Notes: a model not told the origin generated them from the letters alone. DNA of 64,000 bases from Caenorhabditis elegans (GCF_000002985.6 NC_003283.11:7254001-7318000); one strand, 5' to 3'. Shown: positions 48,216 through 59,333, numbered from the stretch's first letter. Numbers and translations are program-made.

Positions 48216-49199
48216 TAAGAAATACACGCAATTCAAATTTTTTTTTGAATAAAGCATATTAGGCGTTTTTTTCAGTTCACGTAGGAAAATCGATATCGTG
48301 GCAAGACCTATCGTGTTGTGACCACAACATATCTCGCGCAGGAATTCAAACTACCTCAGAAAAAACGTTGCTGAGAATTGAATTTTTCCGAAAAATGTGA
48401 CGGAGATTCGATTTTCTTCAGATACATTTTGGCGGTGAAATAAACTTTGAAAACTCGAGAAATCTCACTTGGTAAGGTGTCGGAAATTTGAGAAACTTGA
48501 AAAAACTTTGAGGAGACAAGAAAATATTTAGGCACATTAGGAAAAAAAGGTTTAAAGAATTTTCTCGAAAAATCTTGAAAAATTAAGTCTCTGATAAGTA
48601 AAAAAACAAGTAAAAAATAAGTGTCAAAGACCTGAAAATTTTCAAAAAAATTCTAGAATACGTGGGAACTGGCAGGAAAATACTTGAAATTTTGAAAAAT
48701 GTTTGGGATTCTCGGAAATCTTGGAAAGTTCAAAAAACGTCAATATATATGTGGTGAGAATAGGAAATCTACTTAAATTGATGAGAATAACGCTAGCAGC
48801 TTTATGTGTTTGTTAAACAGTAAAAACCGCAATTTCACTTTGTTAGCTTTTGGAATCCTGAATTTAAATCCAGCATAAATCTTTTTATCACAGTTGACAT
48901 ATCTTGTGGTCATGACGAGGTTGGAGAAGCTGCTAACTTGAGCGGTGTGGTCAATTATCTCATAGGAAATCTGACAAAATTTAGGAAAACAAACAAGAGA
49001 TTTAGAAAATTATAAATTCCGGTATTGCAATGGGTTTTGATGATGAAGTCAGATTGATTGTTTGACAACCCAAAATAAAATCAGAGAAATGAGAACATAC
49101 ACTTTCTAGTTTTTATGTATTCTCTGTAATTTTCAACATATTCTCTTTGATTTTTTTCTTTTGATCGGAGCACAGCATCGGCAATCAATTTGTGCGGAT
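48216..49199. other. Intergenic stretch, nothing supported
   Basis: Low-complexity GAAAATTT/AAAACTTG-type sequence at 48380-48740. No gene recognised. Ends abruptly at the left edge of the palindrome. Confidence 0.5.
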
Positions 49200-50029
49200 T
49201 GTCTATTCTGTTTTTATTAAGTATTTTTCTGAAGAAATAATCGGCTCGAATGTGTTTAGTTGCATCTACTGTAGAGTTTCGTTCTGAAAACCAATGTTCG
49301 AGAAAACTAAAAAAGTTCAGGGCTCACCAAGAAAGATTTTGGATATATGTATACCGTTTTGTCCACTAACTGCATAATTGTAGAATTTCCCACCCAACGT
49401 GCTTTCGTATAGATCTTTGTTCACAGCAACACCCGGGCCCGCTCCGTGAAAAGCTAGGTTAGGGTACATCTGAAAAAAAGTTCAGTAACAATTTTATAGT
49501 TTTTAAAGTGTCACCGCTTTCAGTCTGAGCTCTGCTCGGATATCACGTCCAATTCCAAGAGTAACCATTGTCAGCGGTTCATTATTCTGGAAGCCTGGTT
49601 AACGCTTAAAATTTTTCAATATTCTTACCTTTTTTGGAAACACCACATACTTGACTTCGTCCTTATTTTTTGCGGCTTGGATATCAAGAAAATTGTACTC
49701 TTTCAAGTTGTCACAATCCTTTGTTACGTTTGCAAATTCATACCAAAACTAAAAAGTTAGCAATTAGAAAATACAACAAAAAAAAATTCACTCTGCGATA
49801 GCTTTCCGTGATTGTTTCAAGTTTCGGAAGGAAGCAATCGTGAAAAGCTTGAAAAATATCAGATTTCCTTTTTATTCTCCTCTTTCTCGTGTGATTTTTT
49901 ATTTTCTGTAGGTGTTGACGGCTCATAAACTGCGCTATATGCGGATTGGATATACATGAATATTATTGGGAATAAACATAATAAGAGCAGCGTAAAAAAA
50001 ATAGATGATTTACTATATACTGCTTTCAT
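49200..50029 (-). pseudogene. FkbM methyltransferase, truncated and frameshifted (left palindrome arm)
   Basis: Minus-strand copy starting with the ATG at 50029-50027. Exons 1-4 match copy K and the right arm. Exon 5 stops after the sequence for KNRID at 49200, where homology ends, so the catalytic-domain motif and C-terminus are missing. Exon 1 carries a 10-base insertion (AAAAAGGAAA type) after the acidic linker that shifts the frame into a stop. Exon 2 keeps the full 120 bases, unlike the right arm. It cannot encode a working enzyme. Confidence 0.8.
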
Positions 50030-50161
50030 AGCTTTTTCTGAAAAAACTTTATTTATATCTTTTTGAAAGTTGGTCTAAAACCTTTTGTTGTTAATCTAAT
50101 AAAAGGAAATCATATCATTTTGACGGAAATAAAAAGCCTTTATGTTTAATGAATCTTTTAA

Positions 50162-50240
50162 TACAATGCGCGCATTTTTTATAGATTCAATCTCAAGATT
50201 CCGGAATGTGAAACGGTTTTGCTTTTGTGTTTAGCTACTT
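50162..50240 (-). promoter_or_regulatory. Conserved FkbM upstream block, left arm
   Basis: Mirror copy of the block at 50495-50570: minus-strand order is TAGCTAAACACAAAAGC, AAAACCGTTTCACATTCCGG, GATTGAATC and ATGCGCGCATTGTAT. Confidence 0.45.
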
Positions 50241-50494
50241 TGATGCCAACGATAAGCGTATTAGGGACATTTTTCCGCCTAATCTTTTTTCATGCGTTAT
50301 ACAAATCACAGTTTGATCATTTTTAGAGCGAATTAATAGAAAAGATCAATACATCCAGTATTGATCTTTTCTATTAATTGTATTGATCTTTTCTATTAAT
50401 TCGCTCTAAAAATGATCAAACTGTGATTTGTATAACGCATGAAAAAAGATTAGGCGGAAAAATGTCCCTAATACGCTTATCGTTGGCATCAAAG

Positions 50495-50570
50495 AAGCTA
50501 AACACAAAAGCAAAACCGTTTCACATTCCGGAATCTTGAGATTGAATCTATAAAAAATGCGCGCATTGTA
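50495..50570 (+). promoter_or_regulatory. Conserved FkbM upstream block, right arm
   Basis: Reads AGCTAAACACAAAAGCAA, AACCGTTTCACATTCCGGAA, AGATTGAATC, then ATGCGCGCATTGTAT. Matches blocks before the FkbM genes at 20975 and 25398, about 135-210 bases before the ATG. Confidence 0.5.
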
Positions 50571-50702
50571 TTAAAAGATTCATTAAACATAAAGGCTTTT
50601 TATTTCCGTCAAAATGATATGATTTCCTTTTATTAGATTAACAACAAAAGGTTTTAGACCAACTTTCAAAAAGATATAAATAAAGTTTTTTCAGAAAAAA
50701 CT

Positions 50703-51795
50703 ATGAAAGCAGTATATAGTAAATCATCTATTTTTTTTACGCTGCTCTTATTATGTTTATTCCCAATAATATTCATGTATATCCAATCCGCATATAGCGC
50801 AGTTTATGAGCCGTCAACACCTACAGAAAATAAAAAATCACACGAGAAAGAGGAGAATAAAAAGGAAATCTGATATTTTTCAAGCTTTTCACGATTGCTT
50901 CCTTCCGAAACTTGAAACAATCACGGAAAGCTATCGCAAAGTGAATTTTTTTTTGTTGTATTTTCTAATTGCTAACTTTTTAGTTTTGGTATGAATTTGC
51001 AAATTCTCTTGATATCCAAGCCGCAAAAAATAAGGACGAAGTCAAGTATGTGGTGTTTCCAAAAAATGTAAGAATATTGAACAATTTTAAACGTTAACCA
51101 GGCTTCCAGAATAATGAACCGCTGACAATGGTTACTCTTGGAATTGGACGTGATATCCGAGCAGAGCTCAGACTGAAAGCGGTGACACTTTAAAAACTAT
51201 AAAATTGTTACTGAACTTTTTTTCAGATGTACCCTAACCTAGCTTTTCACGGAGCGGGCCCGGGTGTTGCTGTGAACAAAGATCTATACGAAAGCACGTT
51301 GGGTGGGAAATTCTACAATTATGCAGTTAGTGGACAAAACGGTATACATATATCCAAAATCTTTCTTGGTGAGCCCTGAACTTTTTTAGTTTTCTCGAAC
51401 ATTGGTTTTCAGAACGAAACTCTACAGTAGATGCAACTAAACACATTCGAGCCGATTATTTCTTCAGAAAAATACTTAATAAAAACAGAATAGACATTCT
51501 TTGGATAGACATCGAACAAAATGAATACGGTATTCTTGAGCAAATCCATCAGAATGGAAAGTTGGATCAGGTCGGCGTCAAGATATGTCAGATAAACGTT
51601 GAATTCCATAAAGATGTTTTTGGAAATTCTGATGCCGAAATGCAAAAGTTCTATGATTTCGTGTTCAAGGTGTTGGAAGACAAGAAGTATATTCTTCTTA
51701 AACCAAAGCATGCAACATATATGGATATAATATATATAAGAGCTTTTATTGTTAATGTTGCTGATAGCGAATGTACTGATTTGTATATAAAATGA
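50703..51795 (+). pseudogene. FkbM methyltransferase with exon-1 frameshift (right arm)
   Basis: Exons on the plan of copy K: 50703-50940, 50984-51067, 51110-51181, 51227-51368 and 51413-51795. Exons 3-5 are clean and include ILWIDIEQNEYG and the stop at 51795. Exon 1 starts MKAVYSKSSIFFTLLLLC (anchor) but a 10-base insertion after the KSHEKEEN linker, compared with copy K, shifts the frame into TGA. Exon 2 has lost 36 bases (12 residues, in frame), including the Cys that relatives have. A protein could be made only if the insertion is spliced out or a downstream start is used. A TTTTTCAG just before the ATG (50691-50694) looks like a trans-splice acceptor. Confidence 0.75.
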
Positions 51796-53531
51796 AAATT
51801 ATTTTTAAAGTTCATAACGTTTTCAAAATATTGATTTCTGTTGTTGTATTCTCGCATAATTAAAATTATTAAACGGTAGATTAATTTTAGAGTGATTTTC
51901 TGGGTTTTTAGTATCCACAAATTATTCTAGAGAATAATTCGTGTGAGGATTTTATCTATTTTTTGTTTCCACGCGGCTTTGAGCATATTTTTTATCAGCC
52001 GATTGAGCTTTCGTTACGAAATTGTGCATACATGTTTCCTGCAACTTTCGTCAAATTTTGCTAAGAAGAGCTTTGTCAACTATAATATGCCCTTCTTATC
52101 GCTGTAAATTCTAAGGTTCCATTCAACGTAAACTCCAATAACAAATGATTGAAGCAAGAATAGAGAACAAAAATTAAAAATTTAGAAAAAATGAATAATG
52201 AATTGTTTCAGTGACTTGATAAAAAATTAGCCGGTGTGGGTAAACCCACATGTTTAGTTGACGAAGCTCTTTTTAGCGGAAAGCTTGCCGAAATTTTTTT
52301 TTTAATTTTCCACATTCAGACAATTTTTGAGCACTTTCTCGGTTGTTACAATTCAAATAAGTCATTTCGTTAGTTTTGGATAAAATCTGAAATACTACAC
52401 TGCAGATTTCCTTTTTTTTCCAAGAAATATTTTCAAAAAATCTCCCATAATGTTTAACTATTTTAAATGTTTTTTCTGATATCTTAAAAATTGAGAGCAA
52501 AAGAGCAAAAAGTTGAAAATTCGACCGACCTTGCGATTTTTGATAATTTCACCGAAAATTCTCATTTTTTCGAAAAGCATTAAATTTTCAGTTTCAAAAT
52601 CACATTTAATTGAGTATAGTGTTTTTTTTTGTTTTTCATAAATATCAGTGAATTAACTGGAAACATGCAAAAGCTCGATTTTTAACATTTTATGACCTCC
52701 CGTCATGAAGCTGCCGATAGGGATTTTTTTTCAAACTTTCAAATATGTTTTTGCAGATACAGAGGTTTATTGGTATGCTGAATCCGATTACAATATTAGT
52801 TTCCCATGAAAAAATTTAAAAATATCACAAACCGATTAAATGGAAAGGAGGGGGGGGGGTCCCCTAGCAGTTGGGCGCCCTGTAGAAGAAATAAGGACTA
52901 TTTAGTGTACACTTTCGAATGACACACGTTTCGTTTTGAAGTCTGACGTTAAAATAAAAATCTTTATTTTCAAGGAATTAATGAAATATTTACAAGTTCA
53001 CGTTTCATGATCTTCTTGCCGTGTCAATGGTCAACCAGAATTTTTGATGAATTTAGGCTGTGTGAATTTAGGCTGTGATACGTTAACTACTACAAAACAT
53101 ACAAGATATACTTTCGGTTCTTCAGACTCTCTCATAAGATTTTCAGCAAAAGAGTTGCGAACCTCGGCCGCGGGCCGAAACTTTTTCATTTCATGTTATG
53201 AGGGGAAAGAACAATGACCTATTCAATCCATTCTCGAATGTATTTTAACAATTATTATCGTTGTCGCCAACATCAATGTAGCTTCCAAAGAACCAGTCAA
53301 TTCACGGAACAACTGTTTCGAAATATCTTGGATTCAATCTATAAATCTTTCCAACGATTCAGTTTTCACTACTCCCATATAAATAGGAATGAACATAACA
53401 AGACTAAACATATATTATTACTTTCTGATTCGTCGTGGCATGTGCATTGGAAAACAAGGTATGTTGTAAAAATATTAAAAATAAAATAAAAAATTACAGA
53501 CGTTACCCTACAGATAGGTTTAATCCGAAGG
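51796..53531. other. Intergenic stretch, nothing supported
   Basis: Contains a G-run (GGAGGGGGGGGG near 52847-52859) and a CGGCCGCGGGCCG GC-rich palindrome near 53166-53179. A frame at 53214-53489 ends in a possible donor, but its phase does not fit the next FkbM exon. Confidence 0.5.
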
Positions 53532-55556
53532 TTGTTTAGTTATGCATTACTCGTGGTTTTTATTTTTCTTGTTTACTATTTCATGCAGCCAAATTCAAAT
53601 AAGTTAATATTCAAAGCGTTTCGAGACTGTGTATTTCCAAAACTATTACCATTGAAGGGACAACACAAAGAGGTACCTATCACTCGGATTATATCACTCG
53701 TTTTGGTCAGGAGTGCGCGGCAATTGCCGACCGGAAATTTTAAACAACGAGACACGTGCTCCCGATATTTTTCATTAAAATTTAATAATATAATGTAGAA
53801 AAATATTTTCTGAAAAATTATTATTTTTGTTGAAAAGTTTGAAAAGCTCTCAAAAATCGTCTGAATGTTGAAAATTGTAAAACAGATGAAAAATTTATCA
53901 GGAAAAAAGAGGACTTTTGAAAACTTTCTCGGTTGCTTTAAATCAAATAAAATTTATTTCCAGATATAACAAATATTTCGTCTATATATAAATTTTAATG
54001 AATAATATTGGGGAAACATTCTCAGCTGCCTCATTTTGTAGAATTGCCGGTCGGCAATCGCCGCGCACCCTTGGTATCGTCATTTGCTTTTTTTAAAGTT
54101 CTGATTTTTGATACTTTCTTCAAATTAAAAAAAAATAAGAAAATGTCTAATTAGTTTTTTTCAGTTCTGGTATTCGTTCACAAATATCACTAAACAGTGC
54201 AATGGTCTGCCAGAATACAATGCCTTGGATATTCGCCCAGCACCCAATCGTGCTGAGGTTAAATACATCGCGCTTCCCAATAAGGTAACATCATTTTTAC
54301 TTAAATTTTTCGTATGGATTGACTGCTTAGAAGGAACAATTGACAATGGTTACTTTGGGAATCGGTCATGATGTTAAAGCAGAGATACGACTGAAAGAGG
54401 TAAAAGGGTCGTTATAAAATGTAAACATTTAGTGATTGCAGTTATATCCAAATATTGATTTTCACGGATCAGATCCGTCAAACGAAATAAACAGAGATTT
54501 GTATGAAAATAAACTTGGAGGAAAGTATTACCAGTATGCTGTTAGTGGAGAGAAGGGAATGAAGAATTCACGTGTTTATCGTGGTAAGCAAAGAAATGTT
54601 GTGTTCAAAAACCTCAAAAAGACTATTAAAGGAGGATTAACGGTTTGGACGATTTGAGCTCAAATAAACAAATTTCATAATGAAACTGCTCAAAAGGTTT
54701 TCAAAAATTTTTTATGGCGGCTAAAAAAATAACCCCACACTGAAAAATTACACTGATTTTAGCTAAAATCACAAATGTTTCCCATTTGTCCGTGTCACAT
54801 TTGTCCGATGTTGGTTTTTTTAGAATTATCGTCTTTTATTACATATAGTGGTAGTTTATCTAATTTAATTTTGTCGATTAAAATAGATTTAAAGCCGATA
54901 GGCAACCAATTTCGATGACTACCACTATATGTAATAAAAGACGATAATTCCAAAAAAGCCAACATCGGACAAATGTGACACGGAAAAATAGGAAAAATTC
55001 GTGATTTTAGATAAAATCAGTGTATTTTTTTTTCAAAAATTTGAACCGCCATAAAAAATTTTTGAAAAATTTTTGAGCAGTTTCATTACGAAATTCGTTT
55101 ATTTGAGCTCATTTTGGGTCAATACGTTACAAAAATGGTCCAAATCGTTAGTCCTCCTTTAATAAACAAATTTAAGAAGAGTATAAGGAAGAAATAACCG
55201 AGCACGTTGGAGCTGAGTATTTTTTAAAGAATTTTGTACGAAAAGATCGAGTTGATATTCTTTGGATAGATATTGAAGGAAATGAGTTTTCATTCCTTGA
55301 ACAAATTCATAACGGCGGAACAATTGATAAAGAAGGAATCAAAATCTGTCAGATTAACGTAGAGTTGCACAAAGACCTTTTGGAGAAACCGGAAGGAGAA
55401 ATGGAAAAATTCCACGACTTTATCTTCAAAATTCTAGAAGATGGAAAATACATTTCAATAAACCCATACTTTGTCGAGTATTTAAAATATCGATTTATAC
55501 GATTATTTCTAGTTAATGTTGGGGACAACGAGTGTACTAATTTATATCTTAAGTAA
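53532..55556 (+). CDS. FkbM-type methyltransferase, first ATG not found
   Basis: Exons: coding from about 53532 or just upstream to 53672, then 54165-54284, 54331-54399, 54442-54583 and 55177-55556. The frame is open from the anchor (YALLVVFIFLVYYFMQ) through FWYSFTNITKQC, LTMVTLGIGHDV, an FkbM-type motif ILWIDIEGNEFS and the stop. It is closest to the gene at 8585-10046 and has the 69-base exon 3 expected for that clade. No ATG precedes the anchor in frame after the last possible acceptor (TTACAG before 53501). The first in-frame ATG (about 53582) is inside the anchor, so the start was lost or lies in an exon I could not join. Introns 1 and 4 each contain an inverted-repeat element. Confidence 0.72.
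53708..54073. mobile_element. Inverted-repeat element in FkbM intron 1
   Basis: GTGCGCGGCAATTGCCGACC on the left is matched by GGTCGGCAATCGCCGCGCAC on the right. The centre is AT-rich. The CAGG/GCGCAC ends look hAT-like, but no clear 8-base target duplication is seen. Confidence 0.7.
54626..55162. mobile_element. TA-flanked inverted-repeat element in FkbM intron 4
   Basis: Left TTAAAGGAGGATTAACGG and right CGTTAGTCCTCCTTTAA are inverted, flanked by TA. The arms are long, including TTTGAGCTCA and GAGCAGTTTCATTA-type blocks on both sides. A second nested inverted repeat (GTGACAC/CATTTGTCCGATGTTGG with its complement) lies in the centre at about 54790-54985. Confidence 0.75.
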
Positions 55557-55914
55557 ATGTTTATATATTAAGAATAAAATATTAAAAAGGTTGGCTTGTT
55601 GAAACAAATTTACTGAAACCACATACAAAATATTTGATGATGGATGACAACTGAGTGAGAAAATACAAAACAGTTTATTGCTCACCCTAGTATAATTGTC
55701 AGATAAACCCTTGGTTGATAAAGTTACTTAATAGAATTTATTGAACTTGCGACGATAATTACATTTTTGGCTTTATTACAACAATTACATTTATTAAACA
55801 CCAGAAAACACAGGACAATAATGGATTCGTACGCATAATCATGACCCACCCTATAATTTCTAAAAAATAAACTTTAGTTTTCTACTTTTCAGTTGGAGAA
55901 CCAAATGTTATACA
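55557..55914. other. 3' flank of an FkbM gene
   Basis: AT-rich, AATAAA at 55575. Nothing coding. Confidence 0.5.
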
Positions 55915-55916
55915 TA

Positions 55917-57342
55917 CAGTGCTCCACATAATGATACGGCCACCCCCAAATTTTGGTATAACTCAAAACTGGGTTGAGATAGCAAAACATAGTTTCTTGT
56001 GAAAATTTCCGCTGTACTGGCTAACTTTCAGATAAGTATTGGAAATATACCTGAACCGTTCGTAAAAAAAGATAAACCATTTTTTCATGAAAAACCATAT
56101 AAAAAAATCCACAAAATGATACGGCCACCCTTGGTTTTTGTTTTCTTTTTTCGTTTTTTTTTGCAATTTTTTTTGCTAAACGTTAGGTTTCATGTTCGTT
56201 TGTGTTTTTACAGCTATGGGTCGTGGAATAACTTTAACTGACTACGAAAAAGGACAAATTGTGCAAAATTATCTCAAGGCTTCTCGGATCGTCAGATTTT
56301 TCGTGATTTGAAACGTTTGAGAGATATGATCACTCGATATGCTTCAAATCCTGCCGATTATTGCACCAAAAAGTCTTCTGGTCGGCCACCACTCCTTTCT
56401 GGTAGAGACAAGCGAAAAATCGTTCGTCGAGCATTCAATTGAACAGTGACTTGCTCGAAAAGTAGGAGCGAGATGAACCTGCCAGTGTCTGTTGTTGAGA
56501 TCTTCAGTGGCGAGACAAAGTTTAACTGTGATGGTCCTGATGGCTACCATGATTACTGGCACGATTTGAGAAAAGAAAAGATGATCTGAAACCAAAAACT
56601 GGGCTTGAACGATTATACCATAATCCTCACTTGTCTCCGTTAGTTCTCTGGCTGATTTTAGCAAACTGAATACGATTTTGGCAGTGTTTTTCGGTAATGA
56701 AATTAGCCTTTATTAATTTTCGTCTTTTGATAAACTGGGACTTCGAAGGACACGACGTACGGTCTCAACAGACACTGGTAGGTTCATCTCGCTCCTACTT
56801 TTCGAGCAAGTCACTGTTCAATTGAATGCTCGACGAACGATTTTTCGCTTGTCTCTACCAGAAAGGAGTGGTGGGCGACCAGAAGACTTTTTGGTGCAAT
56901 AATCGGCAGGATTTGAAGCATATCGAGTGATCATATCTCTCAAACGTTTCAAATCACGAAAAATCTGACGATCCGAGAAGCCTTGAGATAATTTTGCACA
57001 ATTTGTCCTTTTTCGTAGTCAGTTAAAGTTATTCCACGACCCATAGCTGTAAAAACACAAACGAACATGAAACCTAACGTTTAGCAAAAAAAATTGCAAA
57101 AAGAAACGAAAAAAGAAAACAAAAACCAAGGGTGGCCGTATCATTTTGTGGATTTTTCTATATGGTTTTTCATGAAAAAATGGTTTATCTTTTTTACGAA
57201 CGGTTCAGGTATATTTCCAATACTTATCTGAAAGTTAGCCAGTACAGCGAACATTTTCACAAGAAACTATGTTTTGCTATCTCAACCCAGTTTTGAGTTA
57301 TACCAAAATTTGGGGGTGGCCGTATCATTATGTGGAGCACTG
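55917..57342. mobile_element. Tc1/mariner-type fold-back element with transposase remnants
   Basis: The termini CAGTGCTCCACATAATGATA and its exact complement at the right are flanked by TA (55915-55916 and 57343-57344). The inverted arms extend about 560 bases, so both contain the same transposase N-terminus: ATG at 56216 on the plus strand (MGRGITLTDYEKGQIVQNYL), mirrored near 57045 on the minus strand. The centre has EIFSGETKFNCDGPDGYHDY at about 56500-56560, matching the FSDE...GPDG...YW region of Tc1-family transposases. The expected Asp of SDE is Gly. Frameshifts and stops kill the gene. Long arms made of coding sequence indicate internal rearrangement. Confidence 0.85.
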
Positions 57343-57725
57343 TATAAAGCGCGTGTCCTTCTGTCCCTAAATATGTAGTTTGATCTTTGTTCAGAGCAAC
57401 GAAATTTTGGGAAACCTTATGCTAAGTGCGCAGCAGACATCGATCGAGGTCCGCGATAGACACCGTTTATCTAATGTGTTTTCTCAAAAAGTCGGGGACC
57501 GCGCCGTAGGTGCGGTCCACGGCTGGTATATATATATAAACATTTGTCAATTTGTTTCAGACAGTTTCCAAGCATTTTTAAGCGTCATTTTTATTTACAC
57601 ATACCACGCAGAAAACGCGGGAGTACCACACAGTGTCTGGCACGCTTCCGCGTGGTTTGTAGTTTCAGTTTATCTGAGAACACAGTAATCCCAGAAATAA
57701 TAAGCCACTTTTATATTATTTAAAA

Positions 57726-59333
57726 TTATTGAGTAGATAAAGTGCGAGTGGGGTGAACAATCGATTCCACGCTTTGTCCATTTTTTCGACAGAAACATGA
57801 TTTCAATGATTTTTGCAACTCTGTGTTGTACATCAGATAAATTACAGAATTCGAAGAGCAGTTCAGTGTGACCAAAAATGGAACCGACGAGAACCAAATC
57901 GGTTGGTCTGCCGGAACAATATACGGGAGAATTTGGAACAATATCCATACAGCCACATAGAAAATGGAAATGAAAACAAATTGAAAAAGGTACCTGGAAA
58001 TAATAGTTTATAGGAATTATAGAAAGTTCCAGAACTCTCACCGTGCTTCTTGTTTTCTTTTGTTACTCTGAACACTGTCCTCAACGTTTCTATTTGCATT
58101 GCGGATATAAATGAATACGGACACATAGCAAAATGTGGATATGGATGTGCAAAAGACATCGTAGACTAACAAAATGTCGTTAGAGTATGAATGAACTCCC
58201 TCAATGCTCAAAAACATGTAGGACATGATATCGATGTCAACAATTAAACTGAAAGTAACTTTTTGTTGGCAATAGTAGACTAAGGTTATCTTACACACAA
58301 CACGGTAAAAAGTATTGAATACATGCAGCAGAAAATGAAGTCAAAGTTATAAGAATGATGAAGATAAAGATTGTTCGTTGAAATGTGAAAATATTGTTCT
58401 TGTTCAGAGTAATTACGACAAATCTGGAAAGTAGAGTATTGTATACCGAAAAATGATTTGAACCAGTGCTGTGCGGCTCTTGAAAAAAGTCGGCTCTCGG
58501 CTCGCACCAAGAGCCGAAAAAACCCCCAAAATGTCGGCTCTCAGCTCTCGCTGAGAGCCGAGAGCCGCACAGCACTGATTTGGCCCCAGAGAAAAAATTT
58601 TCCAAATCAAAAGTCTGCTCTAAATCCTATGCGTTAAATCTACTTATTGTCATTCTTGTACAATTTATACTTGTGGCATGTGTCCAATGCTAGAATGTCC
58701 TGGTGAGACCCATCGTTGTGAGACCCATAGGTCAGCGGCTGGTTTTGCAATATTAAATCGCTGCCTAAGAGTTTGAAATTACTGCTATTTTTTGTGAGAA
58801 TCAAACGCGAAATATGCACTGAAAATTTCGAGCTTATAAGTGAGAACTAGTATTATTAATCAAAAAATTTTCTGAAAGGTAGTATTTCATTTCATATGCA
58901 GTAGTTTTTCACGTTCTATTATTATTGCAAATGTTAAAAAAATAGTGTGCGTGGCAAAATGGTTACCTATTGAGTGCCATCACAGGCTGTACAAGACTTT
59001 CCATAAACCACCCGTTCATGTGAATCCATCCAAAAAACACACTCAAATTGTTAATTCTTGCTCCTGTGAGTACGTAACGCTGAACAAAAAAAATTGATAA
59101 ACTGTCAATCAGTGAAAACTTACTCCAAAAATTATAGAAAGAGAACTGTGAAAACATGCCACAAAAAGCTGCAGTAAGTCAGAGATTATGTTGAAAAATG
59201 CAATTAAATAGATGGAGCTTTTCTTTCCAAAGAAAGCAAATCTAAATACAGGGATGAAGATGAGCAGATTTAAACAAATTGAGACAAAGGAAAGGCAAAA
59301 GCAAGCCAAGCCAATATGCCAGTTCAGTAGCAT
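57726..59333 (-). CDS. Srx-type seven-transmembrane chemoreceptor
   Basis: Five exons on the minus strand: 59333-59124, 59079-58967, 58423-58295, 58248-58042 and 57993-57726; 308 residues, normal for the class. Motifs: a first-helix SICLNLLIFIPVFRFAFFGK, KSSIYLIAFFNIISD, the third-helix ending MESLVQPVMALNRF (Asn-Arg junction split by an intron), YVSVFIYIRNANRNVED, and a C-terminal SSNSVIYLMYNTELQKSL, which is the Srx-like NP..Y-type seventh helix. All phases agree and no stop interrupts. An upstream mini-exon is possible. Intron 2 (543 bases) contains a hAT-like inverted repeat. Probable chemosensory GPCR; ligand unknown. Other Srg-superfamily classes are the main alternative. Confidence 0.75.
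58464..58577. mobile_element. Small hAT-like inverted repeat in srx intron
   Basis: CAGTGCTGTGCGGCTCT and AGAGCCGCACAGCACTG are exact inverted ends. The flanks ATTTGAAC (58456-58463) and ATTTGGCC (58578-58585) could be an 8-base target duplication with two changes. Confidence 0.75.

Larger units (their letters stand above)
49200..51496. repeat. Near-perfect palindrome, arms 1153 and 1117 bases
   Basis: Left arm 49200-50352 and right arm 50380-51496 are reverse complements with only scattered single-base differences and one 36-base gap (exon 2 of the right FkbM copy). The gap explains the whole length difference. The 27-base centre contains an extra copy of ATTGATCTTTTCTATTAATT. Each arm holds a promoter region and most of an FkbM gene, diverging from the centre. 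Confidence 0.92.

Noticed and set aside
48380-48740. GAAAATTT-rich sequence considered as a decayed gene
   Set aside because: Low complexity with stops in all frames and no recognisable motif.
53214-53489. 92-codon frame just upstream of an FkbM gene, considered as its first exon
   Set aside because: Its donor leaves phase 2 while the FkbM exon needs phase 1, so joining them creates a stop. The composition is His/Ser-rich without a signal anchor. The complement has some hydrophobic stretches but contains stops.
58291-58610. Minus-strand frames rich in Ser/Arg/Glu
   Set aside because: They run through the small inverted-repeat element in the srx intron; only 58295-58423 is an exon.
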